Shown piece by piece: positions 32,913 to 43,384 of a stretch of DNA of 48,773 bases. The notes beneath the pieces were generated by a model. It had not been told where the DNA came from. It saw only the letters and a list, made by a program, of their open reading frames with translations, and ran no database searches. Location: the NCBI GenBank assembly GCA_031290095.1, contig JAITOF010000006.1, positions 1 through 48,773 on the forward strand. Reading direction: 5' to 3'. The position numbers and the translations under genes are program-made. The stretch comes from Candidatus Methanoplasma porotermitis. Lineage in GTDB: Archaea; Thermoplasmatota; Thermoplasmata; Methanomassiliicoccales; Methanomethylophilaceae. Positions within the stretch are counted from its first letter, which is position 1; each line of letters opens with the position of its first letter.

Positions 32913-35900
32913 TTGAGGGATCTTGTAAAGTTATATTTCGCTGAGAAGAACATCGTCAACCACCATATCTCGTCTTTCGACGATTTCCTGGCCACTCCTG
33001 GGAATCCCAACAGCAGGATGCAGAAGATCGTCGACGACATCAGAGTGCCCACCGACGACGCCGAGCGCGGGGTGATCAAACTGGACCCAGAGCGCACCGC
33101 CGGAAGGAACATCGAGATAAGGATCGGAAGGAAGAGGGACGAGAACGGCAACGTCGACGTCCGGGACTCCACAATAAGAATCGAGGAGCCGAAGGTCATG
33201 GAGGCCAACGGATACAGCCATGAGCTCACCCCCATGGAAGCGAGGCTCAGAAACCTCAACTACCTGACGTCCGTGTTCGTCCGCTTCGACATACTCGAGG
33301 ACGGCGTGGAGAAGGACATGCCTGAGAACGAGAAATGGGTGCGCGTCGGCGACCTCCCGATGATGGTCAGGTCCAGCGGGTGCAACCTGAACCAAGGCAT
33401 AATGGAGAAGCACCTCGACTCCGGCAAGCTGACCGAGGAGGAGTACCTCAAGGAGCTCATAAAGCAGAAGGAAGACCCCAGAGAGCCCGGCGGATATTTC
33501 ATAATCGGGGGGACGGAGAGGGCCCTCATCACGCTCGAAGACCTAGCGCCCAACAGGGTCATGGTCGAATACAACGAGAAGTACGGTTCTGCAGTGGAGA
33601 TTGCGAAGGTGTTCTCCCAGAAGGACGGGTACCGCGCGCTGACGCTTGTTGAAAAGAAGAAAGACGGCATGGTCTTGGTGTCCGTGCCAGTGGCGTCCGG
33701 GTCCATACCGCTCGTCGCCCTAATGAAAGCGCTCGGCATGGAGTCCGACGCCGAGATATACGACACGATCGTCTCCGACGAGGCGATGGCCAACATCGTC
33801 TACGCCAACATCGAAAGCTCCTTGGACAAGAAGAACTATCCTCCTAACGGATACCACACCAAAGAAGACGCGATCCTTTTCTTGGAAAGGAACTTCGCGG
33901 CAGGACAGGCCAAAGAGTATAGGACGAAGAAGGTCGAGAGCATACTGGACCGTTCCCTCCTGCCCCACTTGGGCGACACGGAGGCGGACCGCATGAAAAA
34001 GGCGATCTATCTGGGCCGCATAGCCCGCTCCGTACTGGAGCTCTCCCTCAAGAAGAGGAAAGAGGACGACAAGGACCACTACGCCAACAAGAGGCTCAAG
34101 CTGTCCGGCGACCTGATGGAGGACCTGTTCAGGACCAGCTTCAGCAGCCTCATGAAGGATTTGAAATACCAGCTTGAGAGAAACTGGGGCAGGAAGAAGA
34201 GCGAGCTCAACATATCGTCCTCCATCCGCCCCGACCTCCTGACGCACAAGCTCCTGCACGCGCTCGCCACCGGCAACTGGGTCGGAGGCCGCGCTGGAGT
34301 GTCTCAGCTCCTCGACAGGACGTCCAACATGTCCGCCATGTCGCACCTTAGGAGGATAACGTCTTCGCTTACAAGGAGCCAGCCTCACTTCGAGGCCCGT
34401 GACCTGCACCCCACCCAGTGGGGACGGCTGTGCCCGTCAGAGACGCCCGAAGGCCAGAACTGCGGCCTGGTGAAGAACGCAGCCCTGATCATCGACGTAT
34501 CCGAGGGATTCCCGGAGAACGACGTCAAATGGATGCTCAAGGAGCTGGGGCTCTGCCTGGTGAAAGAGGAGGGCACCCGCGTGTACGTGAACGGGGACCT
34601 CGTCGGCACGCATCGCGACGCGGCCAAGCTCGTCAGCGAGATACGGGACCGCAGGAGGTACGGCCTCCTCCCCCACGGCGTGAACATACGCCACGACAGC
34701 GAAATGAAAGAAGTGATAATCAACTGCGACGAGGGCCGCCTGAGGCGCCCGCTCATGATTCTGAAGGACGGGCGCACCATGATCACCCGGAAGCACATCG
34801 AAGGGATGCGCGACGGCAAAGTTTCCTGGAACGACCTCTTCCGCGAAGGCATAATCGAATGGATCGACGCCGAAGAGGAAGAGGACGCGCTCGTGCTCGT
34901 GGAGGCATACTCCGTGCCCAGAAGGTGCGAGCACTGCCAGCACGCCCTATCGCCCACCAACGCGGACTGGATGAACCCCGGCAAGGAGGAGAGGGCGGTG
35001 CTTAGATGCAAGTGGTGCGGCCGGGACATGACCGTGGACTCCAAGATAACCAAGGAGCATACGCACATGGAGATCGACCCCATGGTGATCCTGGGCGTCG
35101 CGTCCGGCATCGTCCCGTATCCGGAGCACAACTCCGCGCCCCGTGTGACGATGGGCGCGGGAATGGCGAAACAGGCCCTGGGCATACCTGCCGCGAACTA
35201 TCGCATCAGGCCCGACACGAGAGGACACATAATGCACTACCCCGAGGTGCCCATGGTCCAGACCCAGACGATGGAGTTCATGGGGTACAACCACCGCCCC
35301 GCAGGGCAGAACTTCTGCGTCGCCGTGCTGTCGTACCACGGCTATAACATAGAAGACGCGCTGGTCATGAACAAGAGCTCGGTGCAGAGAGGGCTTGGAA
35401 GGTCTTCGTTCCTGAGGTCCTACCGCTCGGAGGAGCGCCGCTACCCCGGCGGACAGGAGGACCGTTTCGAGATACCGTCCCCTGACATAATGGGCGCCCG
35501 CGCCGACTTCGCGTACGCCTCCCTCGGGGAGGACGGCTTGATATCTCCCGAGTCGGAGGTCAACGGCAGCGACGTCCTCATAGGGAAGACTTCGCCGCCC
35601 AGGTTCCTGGAGGAGGAGACCGACTTCCTGACGCCTCAGAAGAGGAGGGAGACCTCCGTCACCGTAAGGCCCGGAGAGAAGGGATATGTAGACTCGGTGA
35701 TGGTCACCGAGTCCGAGAACGGCTCGAGGCTCGTGCGCGTCAAAATCAGGGACGAGAGGATTCCCGAGCTCGGCGACAAGTTCTGCTCCAGGTTCGGGCA
35801 GAAGGGAGTCGTCGGAAGGCTCGTCGACCAGTGCGACATGCCTTTCACGTCCGACGGCGTCACGCCAGACCTCGTCGTCAACCCCCATGGGATACCGTCC

Positions 35901-36512
35901 CGTATGACCATCGGCCACGTGCTGGAGATGATCGCCGGCAAGGTAGGATCCATGGAAGGCCGTATCATCGACGGCACCGCGTTCTCAGGAGAGAACGAGG
36001 AATCCATCCGCGACGGGCTTGTAAGGAACGGGTTCAGCAACAACGGGAAGGAAGTGATGTACGACGGCAAGACGGGGCGCATGATCCAGACCGAAGTGTA
36101 CACCGGAGTGATATTCTACGAGAAGCTGCACCACATGGTCAGCGGGAAGATGCACGTGCGTTCGAGAGGGCCCGTGCAGATACTCACCAGGCAACCGACC
36201 GAGGGACGTTCCAGGCAGGGAGGCCTCAGGTTCGGCGAGATGGAGCGCGACTGCCTCATAGGCCACGGCGCGGCCATGGTGATCAAGGATCGCCTGTTGG
36301 ACGAATCGGACGGGACCCAGCAGTATATCTGCGGCAACCCCAACTGCGGCCATATCGCGATAATGGACAGGCACGGCTCGCTGTACTGCCCCGTGTGCAA
36401 GAACAACGCAAGCATACACCTGGTACAGACGTCGTACGCGTTCAAGCTGCTGATGGACGAGCTCCTGGCCCTGGGTGTCGCCATGAGGCTTCAACTGGAG
36501 GACTTGACATGA
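32913..36512 (+). CDS. rpoB: DNA-directed RNA polymerase subunit B (undivided)
   Basis: 1199 residues, the whole Rpb2-like subunit in one chain, not split into B' and B''. It starts with TTG at 32913, 5 nt after AAGGGGTG; the N-terminus [20 protein letters not shown] is as expected and no nearby ATG fits. Conserved parts include [20 protein letters not shown] (fork region), [24 protein letters not shown] and the hybrid-binding GQRG-like segments near the C-terminus. Two zinc-binding clusters are visible: CEHCQH...CKWCG near residue 670-710 and the C-terminal CGNPNCGH...CPVCK. The stop overlaps the rpoA1 start. Confidence 0.96.
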   Translation: MRDLVKLYFAEKNIVNHHISSFDDFLATPGNPNSRMQKIVDDIRVPTDDAERGVIKLDPERTAGRNIEIRIGRKRDENGNVDVRDSTIRIEEPKVMEANGYSHELTPMEARLRNLNYLTSVFVRFDILEDGVEKDMPENEKWVRVGDLPMMVRSSGCNLNQGIMEKHLDSGKLTEEEYLKELIKQKEDPREPGGYFIIGGTERALITLEDLAPNRVMVEYNEKYGSAVEIAKVFSQKDGYRALTLVEKKKDGMVLVSVPVASGSIPLVALMKALGMESDAEIYDTIVSDEAMANIVYANIESSLDKKNYPPNGYHTKEDAILFLERNFAAGQAKEYRTKKVESILDRSLLPHLGDTEADRMKKAIYLGRIARSVLELSLKKRKEDDKDHYANKRLKLSGDLMEDLFRTSFSSLMKDLKYQLERNWGRKKSELNISSSIRPDLLTHKLLHALATGNWVGGRAGVSQLLDRTSNMSAMSHLRRITSSLTRSQPHFEARDLHPTQWGRLCPSETPEGQNCGLVKNAALIIDVSEGFPENDVKWMLKELGLCLVKEEGTRVYVNGDLVGTHRDAAKLVSEIRDRRRYGLLPHGVNIRHDSEMKEVIINCDEGRLRRPLMILKDGRTMITRKHIEGMRDGKVSWNDLFREGIIEWIDAEEEEDALVLVEAYSVPRRCEHCQHALSPTNADWMNPGKEERAVLRCKWCGRDMTVDSKITKEHTHMEIDPMVILGVASGIVPYPEHNSAPRVTMGAGMAKQALGIPAANYRIRPDTRGHIMHYPEVPMVQTQTMEFMGYNHRPAGQNFCVAVLSYHGYNIEDALVMNKSSVQRGLGRSSFLRSYRSEERRYPGGQEDRFEIPSPDIMGARADFAYASLGEDGLISPESEVNGSDVLIGKTSPPRFLEEETDFLTPQKRRETSVTVRPGEKGYVDSVMVTESENGSRLVRVKIRDERIPELGDKFCSRFGQKGVVGRLVDQCDMPFTSDGVTPDLVVNPHGIPSRMTIGHVLEMIAGKVGSMEGRIIDGTAFSGENEESIRDGLVRNGFSNNGKEVMYDGKTGRMIQTEVYTGVIFYEKLHHMVSGKMHVRSRGPVQILTRQPTEGRSRQGGLRFGEMERDCLIGHGAAMVIKDRLLDESDGTQQYICGNPNCGHIAIMDRHGSLYCPVCKNNASIHLVQTSYAFKLLMDELLALGVAMRLQLEDLT

Positions 36513-39316
36513 TGCGCGGAATAACAAAGAGGATAGGATCGATAAAGTTCTCCTGCGTCTCCCCCGACGAGATAAGGAAGATGTCCGCCACCAAGATCAT
36601 AACGGCAGACACGTACGACGACGAAGGCTACCCCATCGAAATGGGGCTCATGGACCCCCACATGGGGGTCATCGAGCCCGGGCTTCGCTGCAAGACCTGC
36701 GGATGCAAGGTGGACGAATGCCCGGGGCACTTCGGGCACATCGACCTGGCCATGCCGGTGATCCACGTAGGGTTCATAAAAGACATAAAGCTCATGCTCG
36801 AGAGCACCTGCCGCAGCTGCGGGAGGCTGATGCTGACCGCCGACCAGATAGAGGTGCGCAGGAGCGACATGAGCGGGATGAGGGACCTCGGCAGCGGCAC
36901 GATAGACATAAAGAACTTTTCGAAGGAGACCGCGAAGGACGCCTCGACGAGAGGCGTGTGCCCTTATTGCGGCGCCGAGCAGATAAAGATCAAGCTGGAC
37001 AAGCCGACCACATTCAGGGAGGTCGACGACAACCACAAGCTCACGCCCAAAGAGGTTCGCGAGAGGCTCGAGCGCATCACCGACGAGGACCTCAGGACCC
37101 TAGGCATGGACCCGGCGACATGCAGGCCGGAATGGATGATACTCACCGCCCTCTCCGTCCCTCCCGTCACAGTGCGGCCGTCCATCACATTGGACTCCGG
37201 GGACAGGTCGGAGGACGACCTCACCCACAAGCTCGTCGACGTGCTGAGGATCAACCAGAGGCTGAGAGAGAACCGCGACACCGGCGCGCCGCAGCTCATC
37301 GTGGAGGACCTGTGGGAGCTCCTGCAGTACCATGTCACGACGTACTTCGACAACCAGACGTCAGGGATACCGCCTGCAAGGCACAGGTCGGGTCGCCCGC
37401 TCAAGACGCTGGCCCAGAGGCTCAAAGGGAAGGAAGGGCGCTTCAGGTCCAACCTTTCCGGAAAACGTGTGAACTTCTCCGCCCGTACGGTCATATCTCC
37501 CGACCCGATGCTCTCGATCAACGAGGTGGGCGTGCCGGAGAAAGCGGCCAGGGAGCTGACCGTGCCGGTCCACGTGAACGAGCACAACATAGCCAAGATC
37601 AGGGAGATGGTAGCCCGTGGGCCGGAGCCGGCGAACACGAGCGCAGGCGCGTACCTTCCCGGAGTGAACTACGTCATAAGGTCCGACGGAAGGAGGATCA
37701 GGGTCACCCCCCGCAACGCCGAGGAAGTGGCATCCAACGTAGAGGTCGATTATACCGTCGAAAGGCAGCTCGTCGACGGAGACATCGTGTTGTTCAACAG
37801 GCAGCCCTCGCTGCACAGGATGTCCATGATGGCCCACCGCGTGAGGATAATGGACGGCCGCACCTTCAGGTTCAACCTGTGCGACTGTCCCCCGTACAAC
37901 GCGGATTTCGACGGCGACGAGATGAACCTTCACGTCCTCCAGTCGGACGAGGCCCGCGCAGAGGCCCGCATACTCATGCAGGTCCAGGAGAACATCCTGT
38001 CGCCTAGGTACGGGGGCCCGATCATCGGAGCCATCCACGACCACATCACAGGGGCATACTTCCTTACTCACGACAATCCCCGTTTCGACAGGTTCGACGC
38101 GATGAACATCCTCTCGAAACTTTCCGACATCGAGGTGCCGAAGCCTTTCAAGGACGGCGACGGCAAGGAATACTGGACGGGGAAGCAGCTCTTCTCCATA
38201 GTGTTGCCGAAAGACTTCCGCACCACGTTCAAATCCAGCATATGCCAGAACTGCAAGGAGTGCAAGAGGGACGCCTGCGAGTTCGACGCTTACGTGAAGA
38301 TCCGCAACGGCGAGCTGCTCTGCGGCACGATAGACGCGAAAGGCATAGGCAACAGCAAGGGTAAAGTCCTCGACAGGATCGCCAGGGACTATGGCTCTGA
38401 CCGTGCCGCGAAGTTCATCAACGAAGTGACCAGGCTCGCCCTGGGCGCGCTGATGAACCACGGGTTCAGCACAGGCATAGGGGACGAAGACATCCCCGAC
38501 GAGGCCGCCTTGGAGATAGCAGACTTCAACCAAGAGTGCATAGACAAGGTGTCGGAGCTTGTGGAGTCCTACCAGGAAGGCACGCTCGAGCAGATGCCCG
38601 GCAGGTCCCTCAGGGAGACGCTGGAGGTGGAGGTCATGAAGGTCCTCGGAGAGGCCCGTGACCAGGCCGGACGAGTCGCGGGGAGGCACTTAGGCATGGA
38701 GAACCCCGCTGTGATAATGGCCAAGGCCGGCGCCAGGGGATCGATGCTGAACCTGTCTCAGATGGCGGGGTGCGTCGGTCAGCAGGCTGTTCGTGGAGAG
38801 AGGCTGTCCAGAGGATATTGGAACAGGACCCTCCCCCACTTCCAGAAGGGAGATCTCGGAGCGTACGCGAGAGGGTTCTGCTCCAACTCGTACAAATCCG
38901 GGCTGAACCCCACCGAGTTCTTCTTCCACGCGATGGGAGGAAGGGAAGGCCTCGTCGACACTGCGGTCAGGACGTCGAGGTCGGGCTACATGCAGAGGAG
39001 GCTCGTCTCCGCGCTCGAAGATTTGAAGCTTACCAACGACGGCACCGTGAGAAACACCGTCGGGACCGTGATACAGTTCAAATACGGAGAGGACGGGGTG
39101 GACCCTGCCAGGACAGTCAGGGGCAAGGCGATCGACCTTGACGACCTCTTCGCGGAGGTCCTCGGAGACGAGGCCAACGTCATGCTCCACATGGACGACC
39201 GCGACGTCGGCGACGACTACGGCTCCAGGGAGAAGGACGAGATGGAATACACCGAGGAAGAAGAGAGCGAGGACTACGAGGAGCTGGACGCAGACTACGA
39301 AGGCGGAGGTGAGTAA
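36509..39316 (+). CDS. rpoA1: DNA-directed RNA polymerase subunit A' (catalytic)
   Basis: 935 residues. The catalytic Mg2+ motif [10 protein letters not shown] is at about residue 464. N-terminal zinc motifs [17 protein letters not shown] and CRSCG...CPYCG are present, the lid/rudder region has [19 protein letters not shown], and the bridge helix region contains [19 protein letters not shown]. The start is ATG 36509, 7 nt after GGAGG and overlapping the rpoB stop; a second ATG follows at 36512. A long open frame upstream is only an overlap with rpoB. The C-terminus carries an unusual acidic tail ([18 protein letters not shown]) before the gene junction with A''. Confidence 0.96.
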   Translation: MMRGITKRIGSIKFSCVSPDEIRKMSATKIITADTYDDEGYPIEMGLMDPHMGVIEPGLRCKTCGCKVDECPGHFGHIDLAMPVIHVGFIKDIKLMLESTCRSCGRLMLTADQIEVRRSDMSGMRDLGSGTIDIKNFSKETAKDASTRGVCPYCGAEQIKIKLDKPTTFREVDDNHKLTPKEVRERLERITDEDLRTLGMDPATCRPEWMILTALSVPPVTVRPSITLDSGDRSEDDLTHKLVDVLRINQRLRENRDTGAPQLIVEDLWELLQYHVTTYFDNQTSGIPPARHRSGRPLKTLAQRLKGKEGRFRSNLSGKRVNFSARTVISPDPMLSINEVGVPEKAARELTVPVHVNEHNIAKIREMVARGPEPANTSAGAYLPGVNYVIRSDGRRIRVTPRNAEEVASNVEVDYTVERQLVDGDIVLFNRQPSLHRMSMMAHRVRIMDGRTFRFNLCDCPPYNADFDGDEMNLHVLQSDEARAEARILMQVQENILSPRYGGPIIGAIHDHITGAYFLTHDNPRFDRFDAMNILSKLSDIEVPKPFKDGDGKEYWTGKQLFSIVLPKDFRTTFKSSICQNCKECKRDACEFDAYVKIRNGELLCGTIDAKGIGNSKGKVLDRIARDYGSDRAAKFINEVTRLALGALMNHGFSTGIGDEDIPDEAALEIADFNQECIDKVSELVESYQEGTLEQMPGRSLRETLEVEVMKVLGEARDQAGRVAGRHLGMENPAVIMAKAGARGSMLNLSQMAGCVGQQAVRGERLSRGYWNRTLPHFQKGDLGAYARGFCSNSYKSGLNPTEFFFHAMGGREGLVDTAVRTSRSGYMQRRLVSALEDLKLTNDGTVRNTVGTVIQFKYGEDGVDPARTVRGKAIDLDDLFAEVLGDEANVMLHMDDRDVGDDYGSREKDEMEYTEEEESEDYEELDADYEGGGE

Positions 39317-40759
39317 GTGGCTAAGAAAGACACGTTGAAGGCATTGCTCAGCAGGGGAGTGAGCGAAGAGGTTGCGGCGCTGTTGCTGAACAAGCACGGC
39401 ACGCTGAGCGCCATAGGCGCGGCGGGAGCGGAGGAGCTCGTCGCGCTCGGCCTCACAGAGGAGGAGGCCGAGGCCACTCTGGCCAAGATCGGCAAGCAGT
39501 CTCCCCGCTCTCCCGCGCCTGGCAAAGCGAAGAAGACGGTCCCGGAGGCCGCGCCCGCAGAGCCGATGGAAGAAGTGTTCAACAGCCGTGCGATAACTGC
39601 GACGGAAGGGAAGCTCGACGAGCTCGCAAAGAAGCTCGGGATGTCCCTCCCGCTCAAGATAATAACCGACGTCTCAAGAGCGATAGAGAACGCAGACTTC
39701 GGCGAAGACGTGTGCGTGAAGCTGCTCACAGTGGCGAACAGGATGTACACCTCGCATCTGATGGACAAGAACGAGTCCGCGGGAGTCATGGCGGCGCATT
39801 CGCTGGGAGAGCCAGGCACGCAGATGAACATGCGTACCTTCCACTATGCGGGAGTCGCGAACATCAACGTCACGCAGGGGCTGCCCAGGCTGATAGAGAT
39901 AGTGGACGCCAGGCGCGTGCCCAGCACCCCGTCCATGGAGATCCCGCTCGTCGGCATCGCCGCGCAGGACGAGAGCGTCGCGCGCCACGTGGCGTACGAG
40001 ATAGAGATGACCACCCTCCTGGACATCGCGTCCGTCGAGACGGACATAACCAACATGAGGCTGATCATCAAACCTGACGTGAGGAAGATGACGGTTCACG
40101 GCCTTGCCGCCGAGGACATAGTCGAGAGGCTCAACAAAACAAAAGCGGTTCGCGGGATGGTGAAGATCGCGGACTTCGACATAGTCGTGACGTCCGACGA
40201 AGCCTCGTACAAGAAGCTCCAAGTAATGTACGACGCGATCCGCAACGCCAAGATAAAGGGCATCGACGGGATAACCAGGGCCGTCCTGAGCAAGACGGGA
40301 GGGACCTGGAAGATCGTCACGGAAGGGAGCAACCTGAAAGAGGTTCTGAGGATCGAAGGAGTGGAGGCCAACAAGGTGATGACCAACAGCATCCTCGAGG
40401 TCGCCGACGTCCTGGGGATAGAGGCGGCAAGAAACTCCATCATCCATGAAGCCATGGGAACCCTCGGAGAGGCGGGCCTGGACGTCGACATAAGGCACAT
40501 CATGCTGGTGGCCGACCTGATGACCAACGACGGCTACGTCAAGGCGATAGGGAGGCACGGTGTGTCCGGAAAGAAGTCGTCCGTCCTGGCGAGGGCGGCG
40601 TTCGAGATAACCGCGGCGCACCTGCTCCACGCGGCCATGGTCGGAGAGGTCGACAGCCTCGAAGGCGTGACCGAAAACATCATTGTGGGACAGCCGGTCA
40701 CATTGGGGACCGGAGCAGTAAACTTGATTTACACTCCCGGAAAGGAGGCAAAGGAATGA
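39317..40759 (+). CDS. rpoA2: DNA-directed RNA polymerase subunit A'' with N-terminal helix-hairpin-helix-like extension
   Basis: 480 residues starting at GTG 39317, directly after the rpoA1 TAA and 4 nt after GGAGGTGA. The core from about residue 95 is the normal A'' subunit: the trigger-loop region has SAGVMAAHSLGEPGTQMNMRTFHYAG (residues ~155-180), and the C-terminal cleft and jaw parts follow. Residues 1-55 (LKALLSRGVSEEVAALLLNK, ELVALGLTEEEAEATLAKIG) look like two helical hairpin units of HhH type, followed by a Pro/Ala/Lys linker. Archaeal A'' proteins are usually around 380-400 residues, so this is an extra N-terminal domain. The stop overlaps the rpl30e start (ATGA). Confidence 0.95.
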   Translation: MAKKDTLKALLSRGVSEEVAALLLNKHGTLSAIGAAGAEELVALGLTEEEAEATLAKIGKQSPRSPAPGKAKKTVPEAAPAEPMEEVFNSRAITATEGKLDELAKKLGMSLPLKIITDVSRAIENADFGEDVCVKLLTVANRMYTSHLMDKNESAGVMAAHSLGEPGTQMNMRTFHYAGVANINVTQGLPRLIEIVDARRVPSTPSMEIPLVGIAAQDESVARHVAYEIEMTTLLDIASVETDITNMRLIIKPDVRKMTVHGLAAEDIVERLNKTKAVRGMVKIADFDIVVTSDEASYKKLQVMYDAIRNAKIKGIDGITRAVLSKTGGTWKIVTEGSNLKEVLRIEGVEANKVMTNSILEVADVLGIEAARNSIIHEAMGTLGEAGLDVDIRHIMLVADLMTNDGYVKAIGRHGVSGKKSSVLARAAFEITAAHLLHAAMVGEVDSLEGVTENIIVGQPVTLGTGAVNLIYTPGKEAKE

Positions 40760-41040
40760 GCGATAAGATAGACATAAGCAGAGCATTGAAAGCCGCGATC
40801 ACCACCGGCAAGGTGGAGTTCGGGGTAGACCAGACAGAGAAAGCGATTAAAACGGGCAAGGCACAGATGATAATATTGTCAAGAAACTGCCCCAGCAGGG
40901 TGCTGACCGGCGACATTGACGTGAAGGTGCACGTGTTCGAGGGAAACAACATGGAACTCGGGGCATTGTGCGGCAAACCCTTCTCCGTCTCCGCGCTAGC
41001 GGTGATAGACAAAGGCACATCCAACATCTTAACGCTGTGA
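40756..41040 (+). CDS. rpl30e: Ribosomal protein L30e
   Basis: 94 residues, the compact L7Ae/L30e fold: ISRALKAAITTGKVEFGVDQ, a KAIKTGKAQMIILSRNCP loop and LGALCGKPFSVSALAVIDKG. It binds kink-turn RNA in the large ribosomal subunit. AAAGGAGG at 40741-40748 precedes the ATG, which overlaps the rpoA2 stop. Its place between rpoA2 and nusA is the conserved archaeal order. Confidence 0.95.
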   Translation: MSDKIDISRALKAAITTGKVEFGVDQTEKAIKTGKAQMIILSRNCPSRVLTGDIDVKVHVFEGNNMELGALCGKPFSVSALAVIDKGTSNILTL

Positions 41041-41045
41041 GAGAA

Positions 41046-41474
41046 ATGTCTGCGGATATCGTCCTTACCGAGGAGACGCTGAGGTTCATAGCGTTGTTCG
41101 AACAGATCACGAACACGAATGCCATAGACTGTATGGACGCCGACGAGAAATTGGTGTTCGTAGTCGAGAAAGGACAGGGCAACAGGGCTGTGGGAAAGAA
41201 AGGCGATCATGTGATCAAGCTAAAGGACATGACCGGGAAGAACATCCAGGTCGTCGAGTACTCCGAGGACCCGGAGCAGTTCGTGAAGAACGTGTTCCAC
41301 ATATACGGGCCTCAGAGCGTGGTCATCGAACAACGCGGGAACATAACCCACGCCACGATAACAGTGGACCCCAAGCTCAAAGGCCGCGCGATCGGAAAGG
41401 CAGGCAAGAACTTGCGCATAGCCCGGGACATCGTGAACAGGCATCACGAGATACAGAGCATAAGCGTGGACTGA
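41046..41474 (+). CDS. nusA: Archaeal NusA-like transcription factor (two KH domains)
   Basis: 142 residues from ATG 41046, the normal short archaeal NusA length. Two KH domains carry the GxxG RNA-binding loops: GNRAVGKKGDHVIKLK (about residues 42-57) and KGRAIGKAGKNLRIAR (about 116-131). There is no S1 or N-terminal polymerase-binding domain as in bacterial NusA. It is the last gene of the operon; in many archaea rpsL, rps7 and the elongation factors follow, but here a convergent gene ends 17 nt away. Confidence 0.92.
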   Translation: MSADIVLTEETLRFIALFEQITNTNAIDCMDADEKLVFVVEKGQGNRAVGKKGDHVIKLKDMTGKNIQVVEYSEDPEQFVKNVFHIYGPQSVVIEQRGNITHATITVDPKLKGRAIGKAGKNLRIARDIVNRHHEIQSISVD

Positions 41475-41491
41475 TCCCGCCGCCGTCAGAA

Positions 41492-42550
41492 TCAGTTCAG
41501 GGGGGTCCTCTCCACTTCAAGCCTGTCAGCGGTCGGATACTCCTCCACCGTGTAACATTTGTAAGGGAGCTCGGAAGCAATCTCCTCGAGGATCCAGGGC
41601 GCCGTCTCAAGGCGCCCCCTCTCCGCGTCGGCGCGCATCAGGCCGAACGGCACGCCGAACCTGTCGGCAAGGAGCGACATTGCCCCTTCGAGGTCGTCGG
41701 TGTACACCAGCCCGCGCAGGATGGTCCCGTCCCGGGTCACGACGTCGTACTCCTCTGACACATGCATCGCGCGGCGCGTCAAGCGATTCCTGAGCTGCAC
41801 GCCGTCTTTGAACACCGACGAGCAGAAGTGCATCCTCATCCTGCGGTGCCTCTTCATCACAGAAAGCGCCGTCTCCTCGGAGCCGAGCACCGATGCGGAG
41901 ATGTCGTCCTTGATGTCGAACCCCTGCGAATGCATCATGTCCCAGTTGCTCTCTGAGAATTCCAGCTCGTTCAGGTTGACGAATTCCACGCGGGCGCGTT
42001 CAGCCGCAGAGACCAGACTGTCAAGCTGTTCTTCGCTGTGAGGTATGGAAGGGACCTCTATGCCCACCGACATGCGGGTGCTTTTGACGATGTCCCGCAA
42101 CAGGCCCTCCGGCGGGCAGCTCCAACGCTCCACCGGAATGTGAAACCTTATCTCGTCAAGGCCGGCGGCCTCCAAGAGCCTCACTTTTTCAAGGTCCGTC
42201 TTCGCGGTGTAAAGGTGGATGTGGTGGCCTTTGCCAAACCTTTCTTTCAGCAGGCGGATGGCGTCCAAGGTGCGGTCCAAGGCGATGAGCGGGTCTCCCC
42301 CGGTTATTCCGGTGCCGACGGCGTCCATCGACTCGGCCTCTCTTATGATGTCGTCGGGCGAATGCACCCTCATCTCGTTGGCAAACACGACGTCTTTTCC
42401 TCTGCGTTCGACGGACACGGGGCAATAGAAGCAGCCAGCGTCGCACCTCCCCGTGACGAACAGGACCATCTTGGACCCCTTGTAACAGTGCTTGCACCCT
42501 GTTGGAAGCGGGCCGTTGGACGCAGATCCGCAATCATGTCGCCTGAACAT
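41492..42550 (-). CDS. Radical SAM protein related to pyruvate formate-lyase activase (COG2108-like)
   Basis: 352 residues from ATG 42550. The radical SAM cluster motif CDAGCFYCP (Cx3Cx2C) is near residue 36 and the SAM-binding GTGITGGDPL near residue 79. An N-terminal extra pair GCKHCYKGSK may bind a second cluster or zinc. The family is conserved in archaea without an established reaction. The frame continues 160 codons upstream through pyrF, but that part is antisense to pyrF and is rejected. A TATA box 25 nt upstream predicts a leaderless mRNA. The gene is convergent with nusA and divergent from pyrF. Confidence 0.85.
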   Translation of the reverse strand: MFRRHDCGSASNGPLPTGCKHCYKGSKMVLFVTGRCDAGCFYCPVSVERRGKDVVFANEMRVHSPDDIIREAESMDAVGTGITGGDPLIALDRTLDAIRLLKERFGKGHHIHLYTAKTDLEKVRLLEAAGLDEIRFHIPVERWSCPPEGLLRDIVKSTRMSVGIEVPSIPHSEEQLDSLVSAAERARVEFVNLNELEFSESNWDMMHSQGFDIKDDISASVLGSEETALSVMKRHRRMRMHFCSSVFKDGVQLRNRLTRRAMHVSEEYDVVTRDGTILRGLVYTDDLEGAMSLLADRFGVPFGLMRADAERGRLETAPWILEEIASELPYKCYTVEEYPTADRLEVERTPLN

Positions 42551-42570
42551 GCGCGGGCATCGGCACGATG

Positions 42571-42578
42571 TTTTAATA
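42571..42578. promoter_or_regulatory. Single TATA element shared by two divergent genes
   Basis: The plus strand reads GTTTTAATAAC (42570-42580). The centre is about 28 nt before the pyrF ATG (42603) on the plus strand and about 25 nt before the radical SAM ATG (42550) on the minus strand. Only 52 bp separate the two start codons and no second AT-rich element is present, so both promoters must use this box. Confidence 0.6.
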
Positions 42579-42602
42579 ACCCTTGCGCACCTTGAGAAAC
42601 GC

Positions 42603-43247
42603 ATGAAGAAGGAGACCAGGCTCATACTCGCCTTGGACGAGACCGATGCTGAGAAGGCGTTGCGCATAGCCGATTCCGTGTCTGAGTACGTCGACGCGAT
42701 AAAGATCAATTGGCCTCTGGTACTGTCTGCGGGTCCGGAGGCGATCACAAGGCTGGCTAAGACGTCAGACGTCATATGCGACTTCAAGGTCGCCGACATA
42801 CCGAACACTGCGGAGCTTATAGTCAGGGGCGCCGTGGCTAGGGGCGCGTCCGCAGTCATAGTGCACGCTTTCACAGGCGAGGACTCCCTCGGGGCCGCAG
42901 TAAGGGCGGCAGGAAGGGCAGAGGTATATGCAGTCACGGAGATGAGCCATCCCGGCGGACTGACGTTCACATCCATCCATGCAGAGGAGATGGTGAAGAT
43001 GGGCGAAAGATGCGGCGTGTCGGGATTCATAGCGCCGGCGACCCGTCCGGACAGGATAAGAGGCCTGCGAAAGGTCGCGGGGAGCCTGAAAATAATCTCG
43101 CCCGGCGTCGGTGCGCAGGGCGGGAGCGCGGGCGCGGCGATCTCGGCAGGCGCAGACTATGTGATAGTGGGCCGCTCGATATACAGCTCAGACGATCCGC
43201 CGGCGGCCGCCAAGGCCGTATGCGCAGAGATAAGATCGGCGCTCTGA
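42603..43247 (+). CDS. pyrF: Orotidine 5'-phosphate decarboxylase
   Basis: 214 residues. It decarboxylates OMP to UMP, the last step of pyrimidine synthesis. The catalytic array DFKVADIPNT (DxKxxD) is at about residues 60-69, LILALDE at the N-terminus holds the first Asp, and the phosphate-binding end has SPGVGAQGG and GADYVIVGRSIY. The size and pattern match the archaeal class. The start is ATG 42603; the frame is open upstream but overlaps the divergent gene. A leaderless transcript is predicted from the shared TATA box. Confidence 0.95.
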   Translation: MKKETRLILALDETDAEKALRIADSVSEYVDAIKINWPLVLSAGPEAITRLAKTSDVICDFKVADIPNTAELIVRGAVARGASAVIVHAFTGEDSLGAAVRAAGRAEVYAVTEMSHPGGLTFTSIHAEEMVKMGERCGVSGFIAPATRPDRIRGLRKVAGSLKIISPGVGAQGGSAGAAISAGADYVIVGRSIYSSDDPPAAAKAVCAEIRSAL

Positions 43248-43329
43248 GGAATCAGGAGCGTCCGCCTGCGCTGGAAGTTCGTCCGGCTCACGAGCATGCT
43301 GGAAAGGTGCGCGCACGCGTCTATAAACC

Positions 43330-43337
43330 TATAAATA
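43330..43337 (+). promoter_or_regulatory. TATA box for the AglB-like gene
   Basis: TATAAATA, about 51 nt before the ATG at 43385, giving a leader of about 25 nt that contains AGGAG (43371-43375). Confidence 0.6.
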
Positions 43338-43384
43338 GAGATTCGAGTATGAGTACGTTATTCCTGACACAGGAGAAAATTGGA

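Noticed and set aside
35831-36508. Upstream extension of the rpoA1 frame by more than 200 codons
   Set aside because: It overlaps the conserved C-terminal part of rpoB and encodes Arg/His-rich shadow sequence; A' proteins start at the Met after the ATGATG overlap.
42551-43030. N-terminal extension of the radical SAM frame by 160 codons
   Set aside because: Antisense to pyrF along its length and without radical SAM features; a TATA box supports ATG 42550.
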